From Dendrophyllia cribrosa (Eukaryota > Cnidaria > Anthozoa > Scleractinia > Dendrophylliidae), in assembly GCA_024195265.1 (NCBI GenBank), contig JAJLRJ010000003.1:29562158-29626157 (forward strand): a stretch of DNA of 64,000 bases, in the 5' to 3' direction. Both the position numbers and the translations under genes were made by a program. The notes beneath the pieces were generated by a model that saw only the letters and a list, made by a program, of their open reading frames with translations, was not told the origin of the DNA and made no database searches. Positions 49,383 to 61,480 of this stretch are shown here, one piece after another. How positions within the stretch are numbered: the stretch's first letter is position 1; every line of letters starts with the position of its first letter.

Positions 49383-50160
49383 TAAGGTGGCTGAACACAG
49401 TTTGTACACTCTTCAATTTCAGCTGCTTACAGTATGTGAGTCAGTGCATGCAAAGTTTTGAGAAAAACAAACGTGGTGCCTATTCAGCAATCATTTTATT
49501 TTGCTCAGCGTGGATCGCGAAAATGTTGTTTTTCGTCTTAAAATCAAACAAGTTGTTGTTTGTAAAAATGTTCGTTAAATCAATAGATAATCTACGTATA
49601 GAACCATTGAAGAAATACACTGCCTTTTTGGTCATTTTTGTCTTTGGATCGAGAACCCAGTCAAATGCAACGCATGCGCAGTTGAGCACAAAATTGTGAC
49701 TGGATGTTTTAGTGACTTTCATTGGAAATGTGCTGATTTCTACAGAACAACTCATTAGATTTTCAAGAAATTTGGCACAACCTACCACCAAAGGAGATTT
49801 TTACAAAATGCAAACATATCAAACAACAAATTACAGAATATGCCTCTGTCAAAATTACATGAGACCAGTGTTAACATGTGAATATTTTTACGCGTTTACT
49901 GGAGACAAATGATGGACAAAATCTAATGATTAGATTTCCTGAAAATAAACGAAACCAAATATTGCGGGCTGATTTATTATCCATCATGTTGCCATGGTAA
50001 CACCCTAAGAGCTCAACAAAAATTTAAAAATATAAAGCTTGTTGCTTAATCTTATGCCTCGCCAATTTTGGGTACCCAGACATTAGTGGTTTTAAAATGA
50101 TAATAGATGATGCATACATGTACAGCTGTAGGTACAGTAAAACTGTGTTCAGCCACCTTA
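49383..50160. mobile_element. 778-bp TIR element with AAGGTGGCTGAACACAG ends
   Basis: TAAGGTGGCTGAACACAGTTT at the left is the reverse complement of the right end. The outer TA may be a target duplication (Tc1/mariner-like) but the terminal bases are ambiguous. Frames inside (49379-49699, 49480-49791) have no recognisable domain. Confidence 0.75.
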
Positions 50161-50343
50161 CATGTAAGTACACTGCATGTCATTGACTACAGTGCAAAAT
50201 TTATGTATCCTTTCAATTATGGGCATGTGCCCTAGTGACATAATTTATGCATCATTCATTTGTTGTAGATACAGTAGTAAATTAAGTGGAAAATAAGGTC
50301 GTGCAGAATTTTTGCATCCACCTTTTTCAAGCCACTTGGTTGA
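50161..50343. repeat. Diverged start of the right array
   Basis: ATTTATGCATCATTCATTTG and TTGTAGATACAGTAG here are a degraded 109-bp unit. Confidence 0.55.
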
Positions 50344-51462
50344 GATGCAGAATTTCTGCATCATTCATGTGTTATAGATAAAGTAGTGAATTAAGCGGAA
50401 AATTAGGTCGTGCAGGATTTTTGCATCCACCTTTTTCAAGCCTCTTGGTTGAGATGCAGAATTTCTGCATCATTCATGTGTTGTAGATGCAGTGGTGAAT
50501 TAAGCGGAAAATAAGATCGTGCAGAATTTTTGCATCCACCTTTTTCAAGTCACTTGGTTGAGATGCAGAATTTCTGCATCATTTATTTGTTGTTGATACA
50601 GTAGTGAATTAAACGGAAAATTAGGTCGTGCAGAATTTTTGCATTCACCTTTTTCAGGCCACTTGGTTGAGATGCAGAATTTCTGCATCATTCGTTTGTT
50701 GTAGATACAGTAGTGAATTAAGCGGAAAATAAGGTCTTGCAGAATTTTTGCATCCACCTTTTTCAAGCCACTTGGTTGAGATGCAGAATTTCTGCATCAT
50801 TCATTTGTTGTAGATACAGTAGTGAATTAAGCGGAAAATAAGGTCGTGCAGAATTTTTGCATCCACCTTCTTTAAGTCACTTGGTTGAGATGCAGAATTT
50901 CTGCATCATTCATTTGTTGTAGATACAGTAGTGAATTAAGCGGAAAATTAGGTCGTGCAGTTTTTTTGCATCCACCTTTATCAGGTCACTTGGTTGAGAT
51001 GCAGAATTTCTGCATCATGTATTTGTTGTAGAAACAGTAGTGAATTAAGCGGAAAATTAGGTCGTGCAGAATTTTTGCATCCACCTTTTTCAAGCCACTT
51101 GGTTGAGATGCAGAATTTCTGCATCATGTATTTGTTGTAGATACAGTAGTGAATTAAGCGGAAAATAAGGTCGTGCAGAATTTTTGCATCCACCTTCTTC
51201 AAGTCACTTGGTTGAGATGCAGAATTTCTGCATCATGTATTTGTTGTAGATACAGTAGTGAATTAAGCGGAAAATTAGGTCGTGCAGAATTTTTGCATCC
51301 ACCTTTATCAAGTCACTTGGTTGAGATGCAGAATTTCTGCATCATTCATTTGTTGTAGATACAGTAGTGAGTTAAGCGGAAAGAAAGATTGTGCAGAATT
51401 TTTGCATCCACCTTTTTCAAGCCACTTCGTTGAGATGCAGAATTTCTGCATCATCCATTTCT
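50344..51462. repeat. Right subterminal array, 109-bp palindrome-bearing units
   Basis: GATGCAGAATTTCTGCATC recurs at 50344, 50453, 50562, 50671, 50780, 50889, 50998, 51107, 51216, 51325 and 51434, exactly every 109 bp. Each unit also carries an imperfect second dyad (GTGCAGAATTTTTGCATCC), then TTTTTCAAGCCACTTGGTTG, TTGTAGATACAGTAGTG and TTAAGCGGAAAAT. The palindromic core is shared with the 65-bp array at the other end, although the rest of the unit differs. Repetitive frames across the array are not genes. Confidence 0.95.
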
Positions 51463-51775
51463 GTTGGAGTTACTCTGCTGTAGTTTATCTGCAGTAGTTA
51501 GGCCTTTGGATAAGAATACCTTTTCCATACTGCAATTTTACAGGCCATTTTCTGTCTCCGTCTGTTACCCGTAATTTTTAACTGTAGATTTTAAGTGTGA
51601 AATTCTCTTCCGAATAAATATGGTTTATTACAACAACTGTTTAAAATTGTGATTTCGTCGTGTTTACAGGGTATGGCTCCAACTTATGGTATTCCTGCAG
51701 TGAAGTATTTTAATTTTCTGGCGGAAATCGCGTTTTATACCGTGCTAAATTGGGCTTTATGACTGAATTTTGGAT
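51463..51775. other. Right end of the 13-kb element between array and TIR
   Basis: No gene. This segment corresponds in position to 38681-38860 at the other end but shows no sequence similarity to it beyond the TIR. Confidence 0.45.
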
Positions 51776-51812
51776 TTTGGAAAAACCCATTTTATTTTGG
51801 AACGCGTTCATT

Positions 51813-53264
51813 GTGATTGTCGGTAAAAATTTTGACAGTTTTGCCTTTGACAAATGCGTGAAAAGATTGCAAACCGCGGAGAATAGAAAGCATTTCCCGC
51901 TGATTGCTATCAAGCAATTTCTCGTCGTCGCTGAAAACTTTGTGAAAGAAATGTTTCTTCCCCGAATCAATAATGTGCAGATAACCACCGCATGCAAATT
52001 GACTAGCATCGACAAAACCCAAAATAACGGGTGTGGAATACTCAAGGATACGCGCACGATTAAATTTGCTACAGTGGGAAAGCCAGAAGATGAGCTCCTG
52101 ACGCGACTATTGCGAAAACGGCGAGGTACTCAAATCGAGATGATCATCCTAAGAGGCTCTAAGACCAACGGCAGTTTGCAAAAACCTAGGCATCAATAAC
52201 GAAACGTTCCCAACCGCGGGTCTAAAGGAAATGATTTTGCCGACGACAGAAGCTAATTGTCTAACTTTGACCCTGGGAAAAGTTTTGAGGATATCGGTGA
52301 TGCAACGTTCCAAATCGACAATTCTCCGTTGCGGTATGGTAATAACGCCTTCAAGCAAATCCCAAATAATCCCTAACCATTCTAGCCTTTGAATAGGAAA
52401 CCATTAGCACTTATCTACATTAGGGACCACCCCGGCATGAACCAAATCAGTATGAACTATATCGGAAAAAATCTTTGCTTGTTGGAAAACCTTCGCATAA
52501 CCAATGCCATCGTCGAGAACAATAACTATGGGAATACCCCGGCTTCTCCAAAAGCGAACGAGAGGCCGAAAAAATTTAGTAAAAACATAGAGGGCCGATG
52601 ACAACCCAAACGGCAGGACGTTGAAAGAGAAGACTGGATTCGTGACCAGGAAGTTTCCATTCGAAACTCAAAAATGTCCAAAAGTTCCTGTTAACGTCAA
52701 TATGATGATAACCTGACTTCATGTCAAATTTGAATAAAAAACCATCCCGCTCAACGAAGTTCAAAAAAGTTTTCCAATCTTCTAACTTGAATTTAGACTT
52801 AGAAATAACTTGATTAACATGCCTAAGATCCAAAATCAAACGCTTCTTGCCTTCCTTGTTGATAGAAACGGAAAGTTGATAAATAACACGCGGCTTAAGT
52901 TCGCTAACGACTATTAAACCCTTTGAGAGCAAATCAACCACGGCTTCATTTACAAAAACCTGGTTATGGATAGCCGAAGCATTATTCCTTAGGTGACAAT
53001 AGTGTGAAAAGGAATTGAATAACCATTATAAATAATATCTAAAACCAAAGGGTCATTAGTGATGGTTTCCCAAAATAACACATGGGCTTTGATTCTGCCC
53101 TTGACAATAGGTGCCGCAACACCCTGTACATACTCGACAAAATTTTGGGAATAATCTTCGATCACCCAAGAAGTATAATACTGGTACTTATCTTCAAATA
53201 AATCTTCAAGTTCCTCATTAGAAGCAGTTTTTGATTTACTGTTCGTTAATCCAGTGTTGTCCAT
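51813..53264 (-). pseudogene. DIRS pol: reverse transcriptase and proximal RNase H, frameshifted
   Basis: On the minus strand a start at 53264 (MDNTGLTNSK) leads through an N-terminal domain (LFEDKYQYYTSW, PLVLDIIYNGYS) to the RT in several frames. Motifs include KKRLILDLRHVNQ, FKFDMKSGYHHID (motif A), a fingers/palm segment, IVIVLDDGIG (the Y-x-D-D position, here LDD) and VRQLASVVGKIISFRP in the thumb. RNase H starts VDASQFACGGYLH and continues REMLSILRGL and FTDNHN, where the 13-kb element interrupts it. Breaks occur around 52960, 52600, 52380 and 52100. Activity is lost. Confidence 0.82.
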
Positions 53265-53369
53265 TGTATTAACAGCTAGGAGTGTAGACGTATCGCCTAG
53301 TTGAGCGCCGGGAGTAAAACGCTGTTCAATCTCTGACTTCAGGGTGTCAAAAGCATAATATTGAACTTC

Positions 53370-54111
53370 AGGCGTTGGTTGAGGAGGGGTTCTGGCTTGG
53401 GAAAAGCTGAGAATTGGAAGCGAAGACGCGCGCTTTTCTTGCCCAACAATCCCTCCACCAGTGGCCTTGTCTTCCACACGAATTGCAGGTGCTGTTCTGG
53501 TTACATCTGTTGTAAGAAGAACCGCGGGGCTGAGAGTCGAAATAGCCAGCTTGAGTTCCCAACTTGCTTGAGTCGTTTGAGCGACGAAAACGACAATCAC
53601 CGCTATAACGCTTAGAGCGGGTTGCACGCTTCTATTTTGCCGCAACTGCCCTGCGGTCGGCACTGCGAAGTTGCTTGTCGTCTTCATCGTCCAACGCGAA
53701 TGCGTTCGTCTCGTAATTCTGTACCGTCAGCCAACCGCCTTCTGAGGAATCGGCGATTTTGATACGGCGATTTCTTTCCTGAATGCGTTTGATAGCGTCT
53801 TCCAATTTTGAACGGGCGACAAATAAATCTTTGTTGTCAAGGTGTTCCTGGGCTTCTTCGACGATTTCACCAACCTATATGTTGAATTTGTAGTTCTGTT
53901 CGTTTCCTTTATGCTTAAATGCGTACTGAGAGTCCAACTTAATTTTCTTGGGGATATTCACCACCTTGCTCGCAGCCAAATCTAGCTGTTTCTGGATTTG
54001 CGTATTTTGGTCGTCCAACTTGGTGAGAAGGAAAGCTTTGAAATCGTTTAAGTCAGTTTTGGTTGCCGCGGAAGCTGTAAGTGAACCGGCTTGCTGAGAA
54101 GGTTCGGTCAT
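53370..54111 (-). pseudogene. DIRS gag with CCHC zinc knuckle, two nonsense codons
   Basis: The likely start is the ATG at 54111 (MTEPSQQAGS). A coiled-coil-like segment (TKLDDQNTQIQKQLDLAASK) follows, then a first stop just after YKFNI (about 53876). The frame continues VGEIVEEAQEHLDNKDLFVA, hits a second stop after RRAVAAK (about 53636), and ends with a zinc knuckle CNSCGRQGHWWRDC near 53450. This fits the ORF1/gag of DIRS elements, which packages the RNA. Repeat A (54143-54261) is its leader. A frame from 54300 merely reads through the leader. Confidence 0.7.
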
Positions 54112-54261
54112 ACTGTTGGCCTCGTGAGCAGAAAGAAGAAGCGAGCTTGTAACTGGTGGCGTCAATGAATGAACCTTGTGGAAACGAGCAATATATCTAA
54201 CTCCAATTCCCAAAGGGGAATTGAGAACAACATTGCCATGCTGCAATGTCAAGAAATACGA

Positions 54262-54906
54262 ATATTCAGACATTGCAAGAACTTGATGCGTGAATTTCAA
54301 AACAAAATTAGTCTTATCAGCTGGAGTTTTCGTCGATTCATCCCGGTTACATTTGCTTTGCTTCTCCTCAAAAACGAAAGAGAAAAATCTGTAATACCAG
54401 CTGAGCGAGACAATAAAACAGCATTATTACAACAAATTTACCGCAGCAATTACTATCTTTTGGATACACTAGTACTAAAATATTTAAATGCTGTTTCAGC
54501 TGTGTGCTCCTTACCCGTTTTAAGTTCTTTGAAAATCACATAGTCCAGGATGACCTCTAATCGAGCAAACGTTTTTAATAAGCAGCGTTTTTATTCACGC
54601 TTATTTACTCTTAAGTGAGTGAAACACGAGTCGTCGTTTGCTGTTTTCGTTTAAATCGGACGTTTTCCACGGGAATCAGATGCTGGTTCCTTTCCGGATC
54701 ACATTTATAGGTTTAATTAGCAAAACAACGACTCTGCACGTGCAATGAAAGCGTGAAAAAAAAAGGTTCAATTAGCAAAACAACGACTCTGCAAGTGCGT
54801 TACACACTTTGGTACATTTCTTTGGAGAAGCACTTATGTCCAATTAAGTCCAATCTTATGCGTTTTCGTTTCAAAACGCATACTTTTATATCCGTTTTTA
54901 CCGATC
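54262..54906. other. Flank with a short 55-bp tandem duplication
   Basis: GGTTTAATTAGCAAAACAAC followed by GACTCTGCA at 54710 recurs at 54765, a 55-bp spacing. Similarity covers about the first 34 bp of each unit. No gene. Confidence 0.5.
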
Positions 54907-55342
54907 GTCCACACTAAAACGATTAAAAACGGAGATGTTTATCTACGAAAACGGAGTGGAGACTTTTGAAAACGCAGGTCTATCGTTTTAGTGTGGACGG
55001 CAAAATCGGAGCTTTCCAAAAACGCTTACGTCACAACTCATTATGCAAGCTCAGCCCCAGTTGCAAACAGTATTCAATATGGCGGACGAGCTTGTGTTTA
55101 CGGTGTTTAGCCTTCTTCCTAGCTTGATTGCTTGCCTGGAGTTGAATGTGGCACTGATTAATTTACAAACAAGGTTTTTGACATTGAGTAATGACCATTT
55201 ATTCAATGTAAGTGTCCGCGCCCGCTTAATTGAAGAGTTCGCTTTAAAAGAGGCAGTTTTTACGGTAAACATGGTAACAAAATTTTGGGACATCGACAAT
55301 ACAGGTTTTACTGTATTTTTTTCTTCCACAAAACTTCACTAG
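54907..55342. mobile_element. GTCCACACTAAAACG element fragment with transposase-like start
   Basis: GTCCACACTAAAACGAT at 54907 is inverted at 54982-54998, with AAAACGGA words around both. Then comes an ATG-containing frame (about 55078-55342, plus) with VFSLLPSLIACLELNVALIN, which resembles the hydrophobic start of the frame at 8216. Only one terminus could be found. A related non-autonomous or truncated DNA transposon is the best reading. Confidence 0.5.
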
Positions 55343-56274
55343 TTTCGGGTGTACTTAAAAAAGTGAACATTCGTCGTTCGTGCTCATTTTCGGCGCACGA
55401 AGGAATTTGTTATCCAAGGAAGTCAAATTTTTCACATGGTACTGGCTTGATCAGCGCCAGGGTCAAAAGAGAAAGACGGTGCCAAGGTAACAGTATGCGT
55501 GCACGTGTGTTAAACTTTCATTTATAGTTTTGAATTTAACGGAGTAACAGTACGTTTTCTGGTTTCATTTCGTTTGATCCCTTTTTGTCATGGAGCCAGA
55601 CAGTTCGTCTTAGCCAAGGCCTAGTTAGCGAATGTTGTTCAAAACAAGATGGTTCCAAATCATCCCTGCAAAACAGCTAGTGGTTCAAGTATCAGGTTGA
55701 AGACGCAGAAGAGGCCATTAGGATTGCGATTTTACAAATCCAGTCCATATTTTGAAAAGCCAATGTACTCCATATTTTAAAATAGACATTTCTCACGCGG
55801 TGGCCATGTTGAGTCCCAGAAGCCAATGAAAAGCTTCGTTTCTGCACAGGTGTCTAAACTTGTCCTCAAGTTTCTCGCTGCGATGCTAGACTGCAAAATG
55901 TTTTGTTTTACTTTTTTAATGTTTTTTTTTTTTGTAATGCAAAATGGCGGCTGCGTGATAAAGGTCTTTAAGTCAGTCCGCTACGCGAAAGCTCGCGGTA
56001 TTACGGTTTGATATGTGGACGATAAAAAATTCTAAACCTTCTTTGTGAGACATATAAATTCGCTGTTTATTTATTTATTTATTTTAGTATTTTATTGTTA
56101 TTTTTGGTAATTTGTTACTACCCGCGACTTTTATCCACACCCGCACCCGCGACTTTTACTCGCGACTCGCGACCCCATTTCTTTGCCGTTCTCTTCAAAA
56201 GAACAACGTCAAATGACCAAGTTCGAGGTTTCCTTCCTCGGTCTGAAATAGAACTCCTTTCTTGCGAAATTTAC
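55343..56274. other. No supported gene
   Basis: A TTTA microsatellite lies at 56068-56085. Frames here lack motifs. Confidence 0.4.
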
Positions 56275-56442
56275 CGAGGGGCGTAGCTATCTGTACGCAC
56301 GTACGCACGTACGCACGTGCGTACCTGAAAAAGTGGAAAAAAAAAAAAGATTTGGGACTTGAGGGTGGGGGGAGGAGGTAGGGGGAGTGTTTGAAAACAG
56401 TGATCATGCGTACCTCTGAAAAATTCCTGGCTACGCCCCTGT
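56275..56442. mobile_element. hAT-like MITE
   Basis: AGGGGCGTAGCTA at the left and TGGCTACGCCCCTG at the right are inverted copies; CAGGGGCGTAGC is a familiar hAT terminus. The interior has three GTACGCAC tandem units and a purine-rich GGGGGGAGGAGG tract. The flanking TTACC is shared but the 8-bp duplication is not clean. Confidence 0.55.
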
Positions 56443-56908
56443 TACCTACTGACGTTTTCCCTGTTGTTGCCGTCGTGGTTGCTTTTAAAGGGTTTCTTTC
56501 TGAAATTTTAAACCTTAATTGCACAATTCACCTTGGTAAAAGTTGTATCGTATCTGAGACAAACAATTTGAGAATTTGTATTTTCATTGGCATGAAAACG
56601 ACAGCGAGGGCATGTAGAGCGGGCAGCTGGCAACTTGCTGTCAAAACGCAACACTTTATTGGTTGGTATACCTGGAAAAGAAATCGACCCTACTATCTAG
56701 GTAGGCTTTACCTAGGAAAAATTATATTTATTTTTTTCCAAGAGGGCACGGTAACGAATCCTGCAATCTGATTGGTTCTTAGCGCGGTCCGGATTTTCCT
56801 ATCTCTGCCCACGGGCACGGTAACGCTTTCGCGAACCTTTCGTGAGTGATGTGACTTCGTTGTTCTTTAAGCTTGTAAGCCCTGGTTTTATTGAATTTTC
56901 CCGTAAAT

Positions 56909-57123
56909 TATGGACCCAGACGAAAGCTACCAAAGCGAAAGTGAATTTGATTGGCCAGATAAAATATTTAACGACACAAATGAAGAAAACAATGAAGAAA
57001 ACCAGCAAAGTTTCACCATGCATGGCTGATCGGTCGGTTGACAAACACGCTAAAGACGAGGTATCAAAAAGACTCAATGAAGAAAGAGTGATTAAACTAC
57101 TGGGTGGAAGGAAAGATCAGCCG
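56909..57123 (+). other. Possible N-terminal coding remnant
   Basis: ATGGACCCAGACGAAAGC opens an acidic frame (MDPDESYQSESEFDWPDKIF) that stops after about 40 codons. One frame over, MADRSVDKHAKDEVSKRLNE follows and ends at 57123. Acidic starts of this kind are found in Crypton-like tyrosine recombinase genes of cnidarians as I remember them. The upstream flank is CpG-richer and has ATTGG words. This could be a decayed recombinase start or a first exon; evidence is weak. Confidence 0.25.
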
Positions 57124-58261
57124 TAAAATTAAAGGTCAATGTTATCCCTCAAAAAGGCGAGTACAAGTTTGGATTTTATGATTTGTTGATTTCATTGTTT
57201 GTTCGGCGTTTGTTGTTGTTTTTTTTCAGTTTACAAAGCGGCTTTTGGCTTAAAAAATACTGTAATTAGACAATCTTGCGCTTGTTTACAAAGTTTTTGA
57301 CTCCATTTGATTCGTGTTCTTATTTTTCCGTTTCTTTTTTCTTCTAATCGAGATTCTGTTAATTTTCATTAAAAAAGTCTTGCTTAAATTTCTCATTTGA
57401 TTCTAGTTTTGTACTAGCTTGTTGTCAATATAAATTTTAAAACACGCAATTTCGCGATCGGATTTTACCAGATAATTTGGACTTTCACTACATTGCTCGG
57501 TTTGAAAGCTTTTATTTCGCAGTTGTTACCTTCTTTTATCTAAATTCTGTAAGTTTTCATTCAAGAAAATACGATTTTTAAATTAGAATAGCTCAGTTTA
57601 AGCTTTCGCACTGCTACATGTATGAATGAATTACGCTTGACTTTTCTTTTATACAAAAATTTTAAAAGTTTTTAAAGTATCTTCAGCTTTCCACGGCTTC
57701 GCTGTGGGCAAGAACATTTCTCTAACCTCACCGGAAGCAAACACAACAGCCGTTTATTCTACCGAGAGACATAAACTAATAGAAATGAGTTCACTTTGCA
57801 AAGTAAGTTCTTTTGTTTATGAAGGAAAAGTTGTGAAGATTGGTTTTGCACGCGTTGTGTCAGTTTTGCTTGACGCGGCTCGTAAAGACATGATTTCTTG
57901 GAAAGCTGTACAAGTGTATCACGATTTTCTCTTCAAATGGCTGAATTGAAGTAGGAAAAAAATAAATAAGTTATTTACCGGCCTTGGTCGGCAAATAGCA
58001 TATATATATATATTTTTTTTTTTTGATGGCGTGACCATTGTTACCTACATGTAGGTATACATGTAGGTAACATCGGTTAAACGAAAAAAGAAATTACCTT
58101 GGTCTGATGTAAGGGTGCATTGATATATATAATGGCGCTATTGTTTTTCAGCACGTGCAAAGGAGGTAAATTTTACCTAGGTAAAATCGGTTGCACGAAG
58201 AAAACAACTTTAGCTAGGTAAGTGCAAATTTAAGCATGCTGCGGCTATAGATGGTTTTCAC
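57124..58261. other. No supported gene
   Basis: A short frame at 57704-57949 has no motif. A (TA)n run is at 57998-58012, and a near-palindrome GTTACCTACATGTAGGTA with TACATGTAGGTAAC follows at 58040-58071. Confidence 0.4.
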
Positions 58262-58398
58262 TCACGTGACCTTCAGTCCTGTGGGACTCAAACGACAAAG
58301 GCCATGGCGGCCATGTTGGTGCACATAACAAAAGGAGTTCATTAAATTATTTTGTAGGTGTGCACCAACATGGCCGCCGTGACGTAACGTGAAACCCA
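58262..58398. mobile_element. Inverted-repeat MITE (CATGGCGGCCATGTTGG)
   Basis: ATGGTTTTCACTCACGTGAC at the left corresponds to GTGACGTAACGTGAAACCCA at the right. Nested inside are GGCGGCCATGTTGGTGCAC and its inverse GTGCACCAACATGGCCGCC. Confidence 0.65.
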
Positions 58399-59531
58399 CC
58401 TATTGGTCAAATACGATACGTATAGGTATGTACGTTTTAATGGCTATTTATAGGTATATACGTTTTAATGGCTATTTATTTATTTATAATTTTGACATTT
58501 TATCCGAACTCTCGATAAAATCCCATACAAATCCTTATATTTTTGTCGTTGAGTATTATTGTTGCGAGCATGGGCTCCCTGTGATTATTGCTTGGCAAGC
58601 AATTTAATGACAATATTTTTTCTCTTCCTATACTGCCGTCAACATAACGAAAACAATACAATAAAATGCAATATACAAACTTTATTCTACAGAACGCAGT
58701 ATAACAATCGGGACACTGTCTGAGGGAAAAGGGAAACTGCTTAGTTGTCGACAACTTGCCTCACACACTATACGTTTTGAGTTTGCGATAACATTAGTTG
58801 TCGATAACAAATAGTTGTCGACATCTGTAAATGTCTAGTCTGTGGAGGTCTTACTATAGCTAATTGTTTACAGTTCTGATAAAACTAACAATATTTATTC
58901 ACTGGTTTAATACAATAATTTTTTTCCAAAAATATGAGTGTCGGCAGATACATACTGCGCATTCCAAACAGGTGTCACAGTCTTTTTAATTACAGCCACA
59001 CGACAAATTTCTCAAATCTATCTCATTTACACAAAACATTTTCACGTATAAATTCAAAAAACTAATTTTTAACACAAAAAAAAACTAGCTGTAGCTCAAA
59101 TATTTTAGTAAAACTAAACTTGAGTTCGACACCCATACACTTTGCTATCTATTTACTGTACTCAGATTTTATATGTTCGCAAATGGTAAAATATTGCAGT
59201 ATAACGGATAGTTGTTTGTTTTTGATTACCTGTGTGTTCTTTGAGTTTTAAAGTGATTCATTATGGCACAACACGGCCCTATTTATAATCCACAAGATGG
59301 TTGGATGATCTAAGAATTATGCGCATGAATGAACTACAAAAAAAATTTTCCCGACATCATTACGTGAAAAATCCTAAGGCCACTAAACCTGTCGCATAAA
59401 TTAAAACATACAACAGTCAGAAACTGGATCATAGACAAACCAAGTAATTTCCTGTTTAACCAAAAATTGATGTAATTTTCGACTTCTTTCAATGTCTTTT
59501 ACAATGCTTAAACGAGCCAGCAAACTTCAAA
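58399..59531. other. Possible 3' UTR of the minus-strand membrane protein gene
   Basis: No coding frame. GAATAAAG on the minus strand near 58684 could be a polyadenylation signal if the exon calls at 59532-60233 are right. A 27-28-bp duplication (ACGTTTTAATGGCTATTTAT) is at 58429-58478. Confidence 0.35.
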
Positions 59532-60233
59532 TCATTCATGAGAGACATAGCTTGCTTTCTTTTCGGGAATCACGACAACGTCAAATGAAGTAGTGTTTGA
59601 TTCTGTTTGAACAGTAGCTTCTTCATTGGGTGAGTACTCTAGAAAGAAAGACAAACAGTATACGGTTAAATTAGCTGGTGACAATGCTGAATATGGCATG
59701 CCGCGACTGAACAGATATCATGGGTATCAGCATAGTCAAACGTCTCCCTGTGCGATTGCCTCTAATAAGCAACACTATTTTTAAATGGGCATTGTCACGA
59801 TGATTTTGCTGTTTTGTGGTCAAAGCTGCACTTTGTTTAAATACAGCACAGAGAGAAAAATAAACAAGTGATTTAATCTAAGGAGATCACGACATACTCA
59901 AGATTTTCCAAAACACAGTGATGAACCTTGAAAAAATTGGCCAATATTTTGAAGTTGCAATCCATTTCCCACCAGGCCCTTCCCAGCCAAAGGCCATTAA
60001 AAATGCTTCAGTACACTAGTTAAATATTATTATTTTTAGAGAGCATTGCCCCTTTAACATTAAACTGTTTTGGGGTTATGGAACATCATTATAGACTGTA
60101 CCAACCTTTTCTTGTAGAACATAACGACGACGATTGGGAAAACAAAACCACCAGCGAACCAGCGAGCGCCAGTATAGCAGGAACCATGGAAAATACATGA
60201 CGTACATAATCACTGCTCGCATTTGATTCAGAG
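59532..60233 (-). CDS. Candidate last two exons of a single-pass membrane protein
   Basis: On the minus strand an exon at 60233-60106 follows TTATTTTAG and ends AAAAG before GTTGGT. A second at 59638-59532 follows TTTCTTTCTAG and ends at a TGA. Joined in phase they give a hydrophobic segment (SMVPAILALAGSLVVLF) then a short tail (YSPNEEATVQTESN...VVIPEKKASYVSHE), as in a type I membrane protein. However, the downstream half of the hydrophobic exon is also membrane-like in another frame (FVFPIVVVMFYKKR), which looks more natural, so a one-base indel or pseudogenisation is possible. Upstream exons would lie beyond the gag insertion to the right. No family is recognised. Confidence 0.35.
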
Positions 60234-60536
60234 CTAAAATAAATAAATAAATAAATAAAAATAAATAACTATATAACTATTTGATAGCGCACTCCGAGGA
60301 TCAAATTTCACTCATGTTTCATCCGCAGTACACATATATGATTCTATTTCGTCACCACTGCCACAGGGATCCCACGAGATTGCATCACGCATGCGCACGT
60401 CAGTGCTTATCGCTTCGCGCCGTCGGTGAGCAGCAAAAACTTTTGCTGAATGAAATTTGGAAACTTTTCTTTCGCACTTCGTTCTTATTCGCTTCAATAG
60501 CATCAACTGAAAGAAAGAATAATCGACTACAGGAAT

Positions 60537-61253
60537 ATGAGCGCTGACGACAGGGAAAAAACAGATTCCCGTGCAAACTCCGCCGGGATCGAGGAGGAAA
60601 ACAGCTCGACCGACATGGCGGGAGTTTTGCAAGGCTTACAAAGCTCACTCACACAACTTGTCGAGGCTTCGAAAGCCCAAACCAAAGCTTTTAATAGCCT
60701 CAGAGAGGACATTATTCTGCAACCCGATCCAGAAGAGGACGAGGAAGAGGATATGGCTGGACCGTCCAATTTACTCGACTTAACCGCGGCCACAAATCAA
60801 CTTCTCGACTCGAGCAACGGCCAAAGTCCAAAGTCCTCTCCTTCCACTTCGCGCTCTGACTCAGAGCCAAACAACGACCTTCTCGACAGCCTGACTCAGG
60901 CGCTATTATCGAACCACAAAAAATACTCCGACATTGAGGGGAAAATTGCCACTCTTGTTGACAATATTCTGACTGGAGAACTGTCACAAGACTCAGTGAA
61001 GGAGAGAGGCGAGAAGTATCCGCCGCCTGCAAATTGCAAATATCTCACCCCAACTTTGGTGAACGAAGAAATCTGGGACCTACTGACTAGAAAGAACAGA
61101 TCAGTAGATCTCGCTTTCCAACGTGTGCAGGAACCGATTATTCATGGGTTATCCTCGCTCACAATACTAGCCGACCGGCTATTCAAAGATATTCAGAGTG
61201 CGAAGACTGTGAACGCACGGGAAACCCTAACACACGTGATGGAAGTAGTATAG
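60537..61253 (+). CDS. Orphan DIRS-like gag ORF
   Basis: The 238-codon ATG frame has a helical N-terminal half (GLQSSLTQLVEASKAQTKAF), an acidic linker (DPEEDEEED), and a C-terminal block YPPPANCKYLTPTLVNEEIW then DLLTRKNRSVDLAFQRVQEP. The block resembles the conserved part of ORF1 in DIRS retrotransposons of animals, which binds and packages element RNA. It stops at 61253, shorter than typical, with no zinc knuckle, RT or recombinase downstream. It is not the gag of the DIRS element at 35.9-54.3 kb, whose sequence differs. Probably a truncated insertion; domestication cannot be excluded because the frame is clean. Confidence 0.55.
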   Translation: MSADDREKTDSRANSAGIEEENSSTDMAGVLQGLQSSLTQLVEASKAQTKAFNSLREDIILQPDPEEDEEEDMAGPSNLLDLTAATNQLLDSSNGQSPKSSPSTSRSDSEPNNDLLDSLTQALLSNHKKYSDIEGKIATLVDNILTGELSQDSVKERGEKYPPPANCKYLTPTLVNEEIWDLLTRKNRSVDLAFQRVQEPIIHGLSSLTILADRLFKDIQSAKTVNARETLTHVMEVV

Positions 61254-61328
61254 TAGTTGGGGGCACGAGAGCATTTTAGAATTTGGGTTTTCAGCTGGGT
61301 ATTTCTGATTGAATTTTATATCATCTCG

Positions 61329-61480
61329 GGATTCTCTACTCAGGTTCTACTCAGTTTTACAAAATGGATTCTCTACTCGGGTTCTACTCAGTTTTACAAA
61401 ATGGATTCTCTACTCGGGTTCTACTCAGTTTTACAAAATGGATTCTCTACTCGGGTTCTACTCAGTTTTACAAAATGGAT
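61329..61480. repeat. 37-bp tandem repeat, four units
   Basis: GGATTCTCTACTCGGGTTCT followed by ACTCAGTTTTACAAAAT starts at 61329, 61366, 61403 and 61440. Three frames read through it and are artefacts. Confidence 0.9.

Noticed and set aside
50545..51497. Repeated similar frames with NFCIH...SCICC-like translations
   Set aside because: These are read-throughs of the 109-bp array (109 is not a multiple of 3) and repeat the same unit in shifting frames.
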